Source of the DNA: Clostridia bacterium
GTDB lineage: Bacteria > Bacillota > Clostridia > Oscillospirales > CAG-272
Direction of reading: 5' to 3'
Assembly (NCBI GenBank): GCA_017504785.1
Contig: JAFVQL010000009.1
Location: 1 to 45,805 of the forward strand
Length of the DNA stretch: 45,805 bases
In this document: positions 1 through 8,225 of the stretch, in pieces
Position numbering within the stretch: the stretch's first letter is position 1
Layout: the number at the start of each line of letters is the position of its first letter
Made by a program: the position numbers and the translations under genes
Notes under the pieces: generated by a model
Database searches by the model: none
What the model was told of the DNA's origin: nothing
What the model saw: only the letters and a program-made list of their open reading frames with translations

Positions 1-25
1 ACGCAATCGATTCTGCGCTCCACAC

Positions 26-57
26 CTTCGAGGCTTATGCTCTACGCGCGCTCGAAG
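26..57. repeat. Hairpin near the window edge
   Basis: Seven-base arms CTTCGAG (26-32) and CTCGAAG (51-57) enclose an 18-nt loop. A second short inverted repeat, TCTACC/GGTAGA, lies at 85-99. No gene is seen in bases 1-112. The segment could be the tail of an upstream operon or a degenerate intergenic repeat; it carries no U-tract, so I do not call a terminator. Confidence 0.4.
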
Positions 58-112
58 TGCGTTTCTAACGGCGGACTACACCGTTCTACCATGGGTAGAG
101 TAGCAAAAAGGC

Positions 113-141
113 TTGATTTTTGGAAAAAGATGTGTTATAAT
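113..141 (+). promoter_or_regulatory. Sigma-A promoter of the XRE regulator/ABC exporter operon
   Basis: The -35 box TTGATT (113-118) and the -10 box TATAAT (136-141) are separated by 17 nt. Transcription would start near 148, leaving a leader of about 136 nt before the chosen start at 284. Confidence 0.75.
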
Positions 142-220
142 GGTTTTGGGCAAGAAAAAAGCCCCGATTTTTCCCTTTGATAGAAAATTCCAATGGAAAA
201 ATATGGAAAAGTCGAAGCGG

Positions 221-236
221 AGTAGAGAACTCTACT
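221..236. promoter_or_regulatory. Perfect inverted repeat in the XRE leader, candidate operator
   Basis: AGTAGAG-AA-CTCTACT has perfect 7-base arms and lies about 75 nt downstream of the predicted transcription start. A related half-site GTAGAG is at 95-100, just upstream of the -35 box, and AGTAGA recurs at 261-266. The placement fits autoregulation by the adjacent XRE protein, but that is inference. Confidence 0.45.
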
Positions 237-283
237 GCGTTTTCCGACGGTCAAATCTCAGTAGAAAGGAAAGAAAAGTTTAT

Positions 284-949
284 ATGGATGACTTGTACGC
301 CATCTTTGCGAGAAACGTTGCGGAGCTTCGCGCCGAGCGAAAGATGACGCAGGCGCAGCTTGCGGCGCTTCTCAATTATTCGGATAAAGCCATTTCCAAA
401 TGGGAAAGAGGCGAGGCATTGCCGGACGTCACGGTGGTAAAGCAGATCGCGGATACCTTCGGCGTCACGGTGGATTATCTTTTGAAAAGCGATCACGCGC
501 CCGAGGATTATCGCGCAGATTTCGTGGATCGGCGCATACGGCGCAACCGTATGCTGATCACCGCGATCGCAACCACGCTCGTTTGGCTGATCGCGACCTT
601 CCTCTTCCTTGTGTTCAACGCATTGCCGCAGGTGGTTTTGCCGTTTGAGACTTGGTTCTTCTTCGTGTACGCATTGTCCCCGAGCATCGTGCTTCTGCTC
701 GTGTTCAATTCGATCTGGGGCAATTCGCGCTTCAATTTTGCGATCATTTCGGCGCTTGTTTGGGCCGTGCTTGCCACGGTGTTCTTAAGCATTTTGATGA
801 TCGCCTCCTTCAACCTCTGGCAAATTTTTCTCCTCGGCATTCCGGCGCAGTGCATCATCATGCTCTGGTCGGGACTCAAAAATCCAAGAAAAGGAAAGGA
901 AGTAAGCCATGCCTCCAATCATGCCGCCCCGCCGTCCAACGTGGAATGA
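284..949 (+). CDS. XRE-family transcriptional regulator with a membrane domain
   Basis: A 221-residue protein with an N-terminal Cro/C1-type helix-turn-helix at about residues 8-65 (pattern KMTQAQLAALL...KAISKWERG, typical of the family). It is followed by about four hydrophobic segments that should anchor it in the membrane. The ATG at 284 is chosen because GAAAGGAAAG lies just upstream; an upstream in-frame extension to 113 would begin inside the promoter. The 3' end overlaps the ABC exporter gene by 41 bp, so the two are translationally coupled. Known membrane-tethered XRE proteins often sense cell-envelope stress or antimicrobials and control a neighbouring transporter; that role here is inferred from context. 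The ligand is unknown. Confidence 0.85.
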   Translation: MDDLYAIFARNVAELRAERKMTQAQLAALLNYSDKAISKWERGEALPDVTVVKQIADTFGVTVDYLLKSDHAPEDYRADFVDRRIRRNRMLITAIATTLVWLIATFLFLVFNALPQVVLPFETWFFFVYALSPSIVLLLVFNSIWGNSRFNFAIISALVWAVLATVFLSILMIASFNLWQIFLLGIPAQCIIMLWSGLKNPRKGKEVSHASNHAAPPSNVE

Positions 950-2861
950 CGGAATCGAGAAGCCGAAGCGTCTTCGCGACGTGCCGCGCTTTCTGTATCT
1001 TCGTATCAAGGGCTTTTTTTCGCGTCTGGGTACGATCGTGGGCCTCGTATGGAAGTCTGCGCCGATCTGCCTTTGCCTGATGCTGTTCTTTTGTCTTGCG
1101 GAGGGCTTTCTTCCGGTCATCGGCGCGTACATCAGCCGTGACCTTTTGAACGCCATCGCGGATATGCTCGGAAAAGAGCTTTCGGCACCGATGGAGGCCT
1201 TGCGCCCGATCCTCTTCCTTTTAATACTGCAAATGTGCCATTCCTCTTTGTCAAAGGCCATCGGCCGCGTGAATTCCGTGGTGACGTCGCTTGCGGGCGA
1301 AAAGGTTTCCAATCACATCCGCATTCTCATCATCGAGAAGGCGAAGGAGGTAGACATTTCGTCCTTCGACCGTCCCGAATTTTATGAGAAGCTCGAAAAC
1401 GCAAACCGCGAGGCGGGAATGCGCCCCGTCGGTATCATTCAGGCGGTGTTCCGCGTGGCGAGCACGCTGATCAGCGCGCTCTCGTTCGTTGCCGTTCTGT
1501 TTGCGCTCAACCCGTTCGCACCCTTGGTGGTGATCCTCGCGGCAATTCCGAGCGCGGTGCTTTCCTATTATTACCGTCAAAGAAACTTCCATTACATTCG
1601 CCGCCACTCGAAGGAGCGCCGTGAAATGGCGTATTATTCGGGGCTGATGGTGAATAAGGATCAGGTCAAGGAGATCAAGCTTTTGGGCCTTGGCGATACC
1701 TTCGTTGCAAAATACAAAACGGTGTTTGGAAAGTATTTTGCGGGGCTTCGCCGCCTTATCGTCAGAGAGGGCGTGTCGCAAACGCTGGTCTCGCTGATCT
1801 CCACGCTGGTGCACGGCGCGCTTTTTGCTTACGTTGCGTACCACGTCGTGTATCACTCCGCCCTGATCGGTGACTATTCGCTTTACAGCGGTGCGCTCAC
1901 CTCGATCGGCGGCTACGTTACCACGCTCGTTACCGCCACGGCATCCATCTACGAGGGAACGCTCTTTATTGATAATATGATCGCCTTCATGAAGGAAGAG
2001 CCGCACATCGTCTGCGCTCTGCCCGCGCCGTGCGAGGCGGAGATCGGCGCAAAGCACACGATCGAGTTTGATCACGTGTTCTTCTCTTATCCCGGAAGTG
2101 ATCGCTTGGTGCTGAAGGACCTTTCCTTCAAGCTTTCGTCGGGCGAGCGCACGGTGCTCGTCGGACTGAACGGTGCGGGGAAAACCACCCTCGTGAAGCT
2201 TTTGACAAGACTGTACGATCCGACCGAGGGCCGCATCCTTTTGGACGGACGCGATATCCGCGAATATGACGTGGATGCGTACCACCGTATGTTCGGTATT
2301 ATCTTCCAGGACTTCGGAAAATATGCAGAAACGATCGAAGAAAATATCCGCTACGGTGACGTGCATACCGAAACGAGTGCCGCGCGCGTGGATCGCGCGA
2401 TCGAGGACGGTGACGCTACCTTCATAAAAGACCTTCCGCTCGGCAAGCAAACGCCTCTGACACGTATGTTCTACGAGGACGGTCTCGAGCTTTCGGGCGG
2501 CATGTGGCAGAAGCTTTCGCTTGCCCGCGCGTTTTACCGCGAAGCCGAGTTTTTGATCCTTGACGAGCCGACCGCCGCGCTTGACCCGCTGGCAGAGGAG
2601 GAGGTATTCCGCCGCTTCTATAAGCTCTCCGAGGGAAAGCTTGCGCTCTTTGTTTCGCACCGTCTTTCGGGGGCAACACTGGCAGAGCGCATCCTCGTCG
2701 TGGGAGAGGGAAGAGTGCTTGAAAACGGAACGCACACAGAGCTTATGGAGAAAAAGGGACATTATTACCGTCTTTTTTCCACGCAGGCCATTCGTTACGC
2801 CGAGGGCATGGACGGCGTGCGAGGCCACGGCGATGGCTCGAATGCGTCCGCCACCATTTGA
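909..2861 (+). CDS. ABC exporter, fused permease/ATPase
   Basis: A 650-residue ABCB-type half transporter. The N-terminal half (to about residue 370) is a transmembrane domain. The C-terminal half is a nucleotide-binding domain with Walker A GLNGAGKTT (about 419-427), the signature LSGG at 528-531 and Walker B FLILDEPTA (about 548-556), followed by a switch histidine in FVSHRLSG. The ATG at 909 has GAAAGGAAG upstream and lies inside the end of the XRE gene. The protein should dimerise in the cytoplasmic membrane and export a hydrophobic drug, lipid or peptide; no substrate can be read from sequence. There is no peptidase domain, so it is not a typical bacteriocin-processing exporter. No partner half-transporter is adjacent, which suggests a homodimer. 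Confidence 0.9.
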   Translation: MPPIMPPRRPTWNDGIEKPKRLRDVPRFLYLRIKGFFSRLGTIVGLVWKSAPICLCLMLFFCLAEGFLPVIGAYISRDLLNAIADMLGKELSAPMEALRPILFLLILQMCHSSLSKAIGRVNSVVTSLAGEKVSNHIRILIIEKAKEVDISSFDRPEFYEKLENANREAGMRPVGIIQAVFRVASTLISALSFVAVLFALNPFAPLVVILAAIPSAVLSYYYRQRNFHYIRRHSKERREMAYYSGLMVNKDQVKEIKLLGLGDTFVAKYKTVFGKYFAGLRRLIVREGVSQTLVSLISTLVHGALFAYVAYHVVYHSALIGDYSLYSGALTSIGGYVTTLVTATASIYEGTLFIDNMIAFMKEEPHIVCALPAPCEAEIGAKHTIEFDHVFFSYPGSDRLVLKDLSFKLSSGERTVLVGLNGAGKTTLVKLLTRLYDPTEGRILLDGRDIREYDVDAYHRMFGIIFQDFGKYAETIEENIRYGDVHTETSAARVDRAIEDGDATFIKDLPLGKQTPLTRMFYEDGLELSGGMWQKLSLARAFYREAEFLILDEPTAALDPLAEEEVFRRFYKLSEGKLALFVSHRLSGATLAERILVVGEGRVLENGTHTELMEKKGHYYRLFSTQAIRYAEGMDGVRGHGDGSNASATI

Positions 2862-2890
2862 TTTAAAAGAAAAAATTGTACACTTTTGAG

Positions 2891-2922
2891 AAAAACGCAG
2901 GGAAAATTTCTGCGTTTTTTTC
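2891..2922 (+). terminator. Intrinsic terminator of the ABC exporter operon
   Basis: Ten-base arms AAAAACGCAG (2891-2900) and CTGCGTTTTT (2910-2919) flank a 9-nt loop and run into a T-tract. Confidence 0.85.
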
Positions 2923-2958
2923 TTTCCCCGAAAAACATTGTTAAAAAAATAACAAGCA

Positions 2959-2987
2959 TTGACAACCCTTTGGTTTTATAGTATAAT
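2959..2987 (+). promoter_or_regulatory. Sigma-A promoter of the ruvX operon
   Basis: Perfect TTGACA (2959-2964) and TATAAT (2982-2987) boxes with a 17-nt spacer, 33 nt before ruvX. This should be a strong constitutive promoter. Confidence 0.9.
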
Positions 2988-3019
2988 TCAATGCATATTG
3001 AGTTATCAGGAGATGTATT

Positions 3020-3457
3020 TTGGATCTGACACACGGAAAATATCTTTCGGTGGATTACGGTGACGTACGCACCGGCATTGCCACCTGCGACCCGTCGGGC
3101 TTGATCGCCGAGGGGCTCGAAACCGTCCGTAAGGGCGGAATGAAGAATACGGCGGTGTACGTTGCCGCACTTGCCAAGAAGCTCGGATGCAAAAAGATCA
3201 TCGTCGGGCTTCCGAAAAACATGGACGGCTCGGAGGGAAACCGTGCCGAGACCGTCGGCGCATTTATCGAGCTTCTGCGTGCCGAGACCGATCTTGCCAT
3301 CGACACGATGGACGAGAGAATGACCACGATGATCGCCTATCGCTATCTCGGCGCCTCGGAGGTGTACGGAAAGAAGCGCAAGGGAGCGGTGGATACGCTT
3401 TCCGCCGAGATCATTTTGCAGGACTATCTTGATAAGGAAAGAAAAGGAAATCTTTAA
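3020..3457 (+). CDS. ruvX: Holliday junction resolvase-like RuvX (YqgF)
   Basis: A 145-residue RNase H-fold protein, the usual length for YqgF/RuvX. The N-terminal motif SVDYGDVRTGIA (about 10-21) carries the first catalytic aspartate, and IIVGLPKNMDGSEG (about 56-69) is the typical second conserved block. The family is linked to Holliday junction resolution and, in some bacteria, 16S rRNA maturation. The start is TTG at 3020, supported by CAGGAGA six bases upstream; there is no ATG that keeps the N-terminal motif. It is first in a three-gene unit with the PfoR-like gene and pncB, with short gaps and no internal terminator. Confidence 0.9.
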   Translation: MDLTHGKYLSVDYGDVRTGIATCDPSGLIAEGLETVRKGGMKNTAVYVAALAKKLGCKKIIVGLPKNMDGSEGNRAETVGAFIELLRAETDLAIDTMDERMTTMIAYRYLGASEVYGKKRKGAVDTLSAEIILQDYLDKERKGNL

Positions 3458-3481
3458 AATCGAAAGGAAAAGGTAAAGAAA

Positions 3482-4537
3482 ATGAAATTCCGCGCATTCC
3501 TTGAGCGTAAGGACGTTACGCTCTCACCTAAAAAGTATTTCATCGATGCCATGAGCTCTCTGGCTCTCGGCCTTTTTGCATCGCTTCTGATCGGAACGAT
3601 CTTCGGCACGCTTGCAAAGTACGTGCCTTGGAGCTCGATCGCCTTGATGGCAGACTTTGCGAAGAAGGCCACGGGGGCTGTGCTCGGTATTGCCGTTGCT
3701 TATTCCTTGAAGGCGCCGCCTCTCGTTCTGTTTTCCGCCGGAGCGGTCGGCCTCTGCGGTAACGATCTTGCCACTGCCTTCGTGATCGGCGGTGTGGAAA
3801 AATCCCTCTCTGCGGGGCCTGCCGGCGCATTTCTTTGCGCGTTGGTTGCCACTGAGCTCGGTAAGCTCGTTTCCAAGGAGACCAAGGTCGATATCCTCGT
3901 CACCCCCGTTGTAACGATCACGTCGGGCGTTTTGCTTGCACAGCTGATCTGCCCCGTCGTTGCGTACGTTATGTATTTCGTCGGTACGTTTATCAATACC
4001 GCCACGGAGTTTGCGCCCTTCTTCATGGGCATCGTTCTCTCGGTCGTCGTCGGCGTGGTGTTGACGCTTCCGATCAGCTCCGCCGCGCTTTGCGCCATGC
4101 TGGGGCTGACGGGGCTTGCAGGCGGCGCGGCAACCGTTGGCTGTTGCGCGCAGATGGTTGGCTTTGCCGTGATCTCCTTCCGCGAAAATCGCGTGGGCGG
4201 TCTGATCGCGCAGGGACTTGGCACCTCGATGCTCCAAATGGGTAACATTGTGAAAAAGCCCCAGATCTGGATCCCGCCAACGCTTGCGGCGGCGGTGGTC
4301 GGTCCGTTTGCTACCTGCCTTTTCAAGCTGGAATGCACGGGCGTCAGCGCGGGCATGGGAACCTGCGGTCTTGTCGGCCCGATCGGTATCATTGCGGACA
4401 TGGGCTTCACGCTTAACTCCGTGCTCGGTATTTTGATCGCCTGCATCGCGCTTCCCGCGATCCTCTCCTTCGTTTTCAACGAGATCATGCGAAAGATGGG
4501 CTGGATCAAGACGGGGGATATGCAGCTGCAGCTTTGA
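3482..4537 (+). CDS. PfoR-like PTS EIIC_2 family membrane protein
   Basis: A 351-residue, strongly hydrophobic protein with roughly eight to ten membrane segments and many Gly/Ala-rich helices. It resembles the PTS_EIIC_2 / COG3641 group, which includes PfoR of Clostridium perfringens, first described as a regulator of perfringolysin. Members are predicted sugar or small-solute transporters of unknown substrate; no EIIA or EIIB gene lies nearby, so PTS phosphorelay is not shown. The start at 3482 follows GAAAGGAAAAGG. Its place between ruvX and pncB suggests co-transcription and gives no functional hint, apart from a loose possibility of vitamin or nucleoside traffic. Confidence 0.75.
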   Translation: MKFRAFLERKDVTLSPKKYFIDAMSSLALGLFASLLIGTIFGTLAKYVPWSSIALMADFAKKATGAVLGIAVAYSLKAPPLVLFSAGAVGLCGNDLATAFVIGGVEKSLSAGPAGAFLCALVATELGKLVSKETKVDILVTPVVTITSGVLLAQLICPVVAYVMYFVGTFINTATEFAPFFMGIVLSVVVGVVLTLPISSAALCAMLGLTGLAGGAATVGCCAQMVGFAVISFRENRVGGLIAQGLGTSMLQMGNIVKKPQIWIPPTLAAAVVGPFATCLFKLECTGVSAGMGTCGLVGPIGIIADMGFTLNSVLGILIACIALPAILSFVFNEIMRKMGWIKTGDMQLQL

Positions 4538-4569
4538 TCTGAAAACTCAACAGAAAGGAACTGATTTTT

Positions 4570-6003
4570 ATGCGTAACCACACGCTGCTTTGCGATTTTT
4601 ATGAGCTTACCATGGCAAACGGCTATTTTGAGCTTGGTAAGGGAGATGAGATCGCGTATTTCGACGTATTCTTCCGCACTCTGCCGGACGGCAGCGGCTT
4701 TGCCATTGCCGCGGGTCTTTCGCAGGTCATCGACTATATTAAGAATCTGAAATTCACCGAGGAGGATATCGCTTATCTTCGCGAAAAGGGAGTTTTCTCC
4801 GAGCGTTTTCTTGCATATCTCAAGGGCTTCCGCTTTACGGGCGATATCTACGCCGTTCCCGAAGGAACGCCGATCTTCCCCGGCGAGCCGTTTATGACGG
4901 TGCGCGCCCCCTCGATCGAAGCGCAGTTTATCGAGACCTACCTGCTTTTGGCGCTGAACCATCAGTCCCTCATTGCCACCAAGGCAAATCGCGTGGTCAG
5001 AGCCGCGCAGGGAAGAGCCGTTGCCGAATTCGGTTCCCGCCGCGCGCAGGGCGCGGACGGCGCGATCCTCGGCGCGCGTGCCGCATATATCGGCGGCGTA
5101 AACGCCACGGCATGCACCATCACGGATAAGGTGTTCGGCGTCCCCGCAACGGGAACGATGGCGCATTCCTGGGTGCAGATGTTCGATAACGAGTACGATG
5201 CGTTCGTTTCCTACTGCAAGATCTATCCGAACAACGCCACCCTTCTTGTGGATACCTACGACGTGCTTCGCTCGGGCGTTCCGAATGCGATCCGCGCCTT
5301 CAAGGAGGTGCTTTTGCCGCAGGGCATCACGAAGTGCGGCATCCGTCTTGATTCGGGCGACATCACGTATCTGACGAAAAAGGCGAGAAAGATGCTTGAC
5401 GAGGCGGGGCTGACGGAGTGTAAGATCGTCGTTTCCAACTCCCTCGACGAGAATATCATCCGCGATATCATCGCGCAGGGCGCAAGGGTGGATTCCTTCG
5501 GCGTCGGTGAGCGGTTGATCACCGCCAAGTCCAATCCCGTGTTCGGCGGCGTGTATAAGCTCGTTGCCAAGGAGAAGGACGGCGTGGTTTATCCAAAGAT
5601 CAAGATCTCGGAAAACCCCGAGAAGATCACGAACCCGCATTTCAAAAAGGTTTACCGTATTTACGATAATGAGAGCGGCGTTGCGATCGCAGACCTTATG
5701 TGCGTGCACGACGAGGTGATCGACGAAACGAAGCCCCTCGAGATCTTCGACCCAATTGAAACCTGGAAGCGCAAGACCTGCGAAAATTACACGCTTCGCG
5801 AGCTTTTGGTTCCGATCTTCAAAAACGGAGAATGCGTATACGAGTCCCCCTCGCTCGCCGAGATCCGCGATTATTGCAAGGATCAGGTGGCGCACCTTTG
5901 GGATGAGGTGCTGCGATTTGAAAATCCGCACCGCTATTACGTAGACCTTTCCGAAAAGCTCTGGAATATCAAGAACGATCTTCTCGGAGCGAAAAAACGT
6001 TAA
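4570..6003 (+). CDS. pncB: Nicotinate phosphoribosyltransferase
   Basis: A 477-residue enzyme of the Preiss-Handler pathway, joining nicotinate and PRPP to give nicotinate mononucleotide in NAD salvage. Recognisable blocks are the N-terminal LLCDFYELTMANGYF, the conserved FGSRRAQG (154-161), GTMAHSW with the likely phosphorylated histidine H199, and RLDSGDI in the C-terminal half. The length is normal for the bacterial family. The start follows AAAGGAACTGATTTTT, a spacing repeated at several genes in this window. It is the last gene of the ruvX unit and ends at a strong terminator. No nadR or niacin riboswitch is visible. Confidence 0.93.
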   Translation: MRNHTLLCDFYELTMANGYFELGKGDEIAYFDVFFRTLPDGSGFAIAAGLSQVIDYIKNLKFTEEDIAYLREKGVFSERFLAYLKGFRFTGDIYAVPEGTPIFPGEPFMTVRAPSIEAQFIETYLLLALNHQSLIATKANRVVRAAQGRAVAEFGSRRAQGADGAILGARAAYIGGVNATACTITDKVFGVPATGTMAHSWVQMFDNEYDAFVSYCKIYPNNATLLVDTYDVLRSGVPNAIRAFKEVLLPQGITKCGIRLDSGDITYLTKKARKMLDEAGLTECKIVVSNSLDENIIRDIIAQGARVDSFGVGERLITAKSNPVFGGVYKLVAKEKDGVVYPKIKISENPEKITNPHFKKVYRIYDNESGVAIADLMCVHDEVIDETKPLEIFDPIETWKRKTCENYTLRELLVPIFKNGECVYESPSLAEIRDYCKDQVAHLWDEVLRFENPHRYYVDLSEKLWNIKNDLLGAKKR

Positions 6004-6010
6004 ATTTAAT

Positions 6011-6060
6011 AAAAAAAGCCCCGGAGTGCAAAGTAAAGTATGCATCTCGGGGCTTTTTTT
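6011..6060 (+). terminator. Intrinsic terminator after pncB
   Basis: AGCCCCG (6017-6023) pairs with CGGGGCT (6048-6054), and the stem extends inward through two G-U pairs to TGCA/TGCA. Flanking A7 and T7 tracts would let it work on both strands. Confidence 0.9.
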
Positions 6061-6145
6061 GTTGTTTTCTACCGAAAATAGAGAGAAAGAACGCATGGTG
6101 GAGTATCATTCTACTAACTTTATAGTGACAGAACACAATCGTTTC

Positions 6146-6174
6146 TTGCGTTTTTTGCGTAAAAATGATAAAAT
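6146..6174 (+). promoter_or_regulatory. Possible promoter of the acyl-CoA ligase gene
   Basis: TTGCGT (6146-6151), a 17-nt spacer and TAAAAT (6169-6174), about 108 nt before the gene. The -35 box is weak. The rest of the gap 6061-6281 shows nothing else recognisable. Confidence 0.45.
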
Positions 6175-6281
6175 CGTTTATGTTCTTGCGCGCTCTGCGC
6201 CGGAGCGAATATCGATATACGCACCCTTTATAAAAAAACGCTTCTGCGGTGCGTGGGTCTTTAAAAGAAAAGGAGAATTTT

Positions 6282-7925
6282 ATGAGTATTGATAAGGACA
6301 GCGTGCGTAAGATCACCTCTTTGCGCGATCTTTTGTATGGGGCGGTCCGTTTGGATCCCGAGCATATTGCATTCAAATACAAAAAGGACGGCAATATCGT
6401 TTCGGTGACAAACCGAGAGCTGTATGATGACGTGCAGGCTCTGGGCGCCACCATTCTTGAAATGGGATACGGCAAGAGCCACATTGCGATCCTCGGCGAG
6501 AACGGCTATCCCTGGGCGGTCAGCTTTTACGCCGTGCTTCTCGGCGCGAGCGTTGCCGTGCCGCTGGATAAGGAGCTGGACGTCGGAACCCTGATCTATC
6601 TTTTGAACGAAAGCGATGCCTCGCTTCTGCTTTGTGACGAGAAGCATGCGGCCATGCTTGCGCCGCGCCGCGAGGAGCTCAAAAAGCTGGAAAAGATCAT
6701 TGTGTTTGAGTGCGAAAAAACCGACGGCGATCTTCTTTCCTTCGCGGAATGCTTGGAAGCGGGAAGACTTCTCGATAAGAGTGCATACGAGGCGGCAAAA
6801 ACCGAGCCGGGTGCGCTGAAGGATCTCGTTTACACCTCGGGAACGACGGGAACCGCCAAGGGCGTTATGCTCTCGGAGGATAATCTTGTCAGCTGTGTGT
6901 ATTACGGACTGCGCGCGACGAGCATTGCGGGCACGGGGCTTTCGGTGCTTCCGTATCACCATACCTACGAGGCGACCTGCGAAATTTTGGTATCTCCCCT
7001 TGCGGGCACGACGCTTTGCATCAACGACAGCCTGCGCCACGTGGCGGAGAATATGCGCCTCTTCAAGCCGGATTTCATGATGCTCGTTCCGGCGTTTGCG
7101 GAGCATTTCGTTGCGGTCGTGCAGAATAATATCAAAAAGCAGGGAAAGGAGAAGCTCTTTTCCTTTATGGTGAAGCTCTCGAACCTTCTGCGCCGATTCG
7201 GCATCGATCTGCGCCGTAAGCTCTTCAAATCCGTTCTTGCGGGCTTTGGCGGCAATCTTTGCCACGTCGTTTGCGGCGGCGCGCCGATCCGTCCCGATAT
7301 TGGTAAGTTCTTTGACGATATCGGTATTCTGATGGTCGGCGGCTACGGCATCACGGAATGCTCTCCCCTCGTATCTGCCAACGAAGCGGACGGAACCAAC
7401 AATTTCGCTTCTGCGGGCAGAAAGCTGGAATGCCTGGAGTGGCGGATCGAGGATAAGGATGAAAACGGGATCGGCGAGATCGTCGTCAAGGGAAAAAGCG
7501 TGATGCTCGGCTATTATAAACGCCCGGATCTAACGGCAGAGGTCATGAAGGACGGATGGTTTCATACGGGAGATTACGGATATATCAACGATCGTGACGA
7601 GGTCGTGATCACCGGAAGAAAAAAGAATATTATCGTTTTGAATAACGGAAAAAACATTTATCCCGAGGAGCTGGAGGCTCGCATTCAAGGAATCGATGCG
7701 GTCGTTGAGGTCGTCGTCAGCGGCATCAAAAACGAGCATGGGCAGGATATGGGACTTGCCGCAGAGGTGTATTGCGGTGAGGAATCCGTGCCCGATGAGA
7801 GCACCCTTGCCGCCGAGATCGAGCGCGTGCTTGCGGATCTTCCGCGCTATAAGCACATGATGCGCGTCTCGGTGCGAAAGGAGCCCTTCCCGAAAACCAC
7901 GACGAAGAAGATCAAGCGCGGATAA
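6282..7925 (+). CDS. AMP-dependent long-chain acyl-CoA synthetase (FadD-like)
   Basis: A 547-residue adenylate-forming enzyme that activates a carboxylic acid with ATP, most likely a fatty acid, for CoA ligation. Family motifs appear in order: the P-loop-like VYTSGTTGTAKGV, the GYGITECSP block, WFHTGDYGYI, the hinge GRKKNIIVLNNGKNIYPEE and the catalytic lysine region KTTTKKIKRG at the extreme C terminus. The start is ATG 6282 with AAAGGAG upstream; an in-frame extension to 6249 lacks a ribosome site. It appears to be transcribed alone. An acyl-ACP ligase or o-succinylbenzoate-type ligase cannot be excluded, but the full set of motifs fits the long-chain acyl-CoA group best. Confidence 0.85.
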   Translation: MSIDKDSVRKITSLRDLLYGAVRLDPEHIAFKYKKDGNIVSVTNRELYDDVQALGATILEMGYGKSHIAILGENGYPWAVSFYAVLLGASVAVPLDKELDVGTLIYLLNESDASLLLCDEKHAAMLAPRREELKKLEKIIVFECEKTDGDLLSFAECLEAGRLLDKSAYEAAKTEPGALKDLVYTSGTTGTAKGVMLSEDNLVSCVYYGLRATSIAGTGLSVLPYHHTYEATCEILVSPLAGTTLCINDSLRHVAENMRLFKPDFMMLVPAFAEHFVAVVQNNIKKQGKEKLFSFMVKLSNLLRRFGIDLRRKLFKSVLAGFGGNLCHVVCGGAPIRPDIGKFFDDIGILMVGGYGITECSPLVSANEADGTNNFASAGRKLECLEWRIEDKDENGIGEIVVKGKSVMLGYYKRPDLTAEVMKDGWFHTGDYGYINDRDEVVITGRKKNIIVLNNGKNIYPEELEARIQGIDAVVEVVVSGIKNEHGQDMGLAAEVYCGEESVPDESTLAAEIERVLADLPRYKHMMRVSVRKEPFPKTTTKKIKRG

Positions 7926-7940
7926 TTTTTCCTCTTTCCC

Positions 7941-7969
7941 TTGACAAAATGCGCGCAAGTCCTTATAAT
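7941..7969 (+). promoter_or_regulatory. Sigma-A promoter of thiI
   Basis: TTGACA (7941-7946) and TATAAT (7964-7969) with a 17-nt spacer. It starts only 16 nt after the ligase stop codon, with no terminator between. Confidence 0.85.
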
Positions 7970-7975
7970 AATTAC

Positions 7976-8225
7976 AGTTCACTGTTTGAATGGCTTAGAT
8001 CGTGCTTTTTTGAAAAATGGGGAAGAGGACCTCTTTTCTTGCTTTTTTTAAAGAAGACCGCATGGCGATGGCGAGAGGCGGGAAAAAGATGCTTTTAGCA
8101 CTTTCGCCCCTTGAGGATCGCTTTCGGGTGCGAGCGACAGTCGTTTTTTTACCGCCCTTGCCAAAAAAACGGCATAAAACGAAAACAATTGTTTGCAAAA
8201 ATAGAAAAATGAGAAAAGAGAAGAA
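7976..8225 (+). other. Long 5' leader of thiI, function unknown
   Basis: About 250 nt separate the thiI promoter from its start codon. The stretch has a small inverted repeat AAGAG-GAC-CTCTT near 8030-8045 followed by a T-rich run, then A- and T-rich tracts, but no riboswitch class I recognise. A 70-codon reading frame at 8017-8229 lacks a ribosome site and I do not call it. Confidence 0.4.

Noticed and set aside
3700-6096. Long minus-strand frame of 798 codons across the PfoR-like gene and pncB
   Set aside because: Antisense to two clearly recognised genes; no protein family features.
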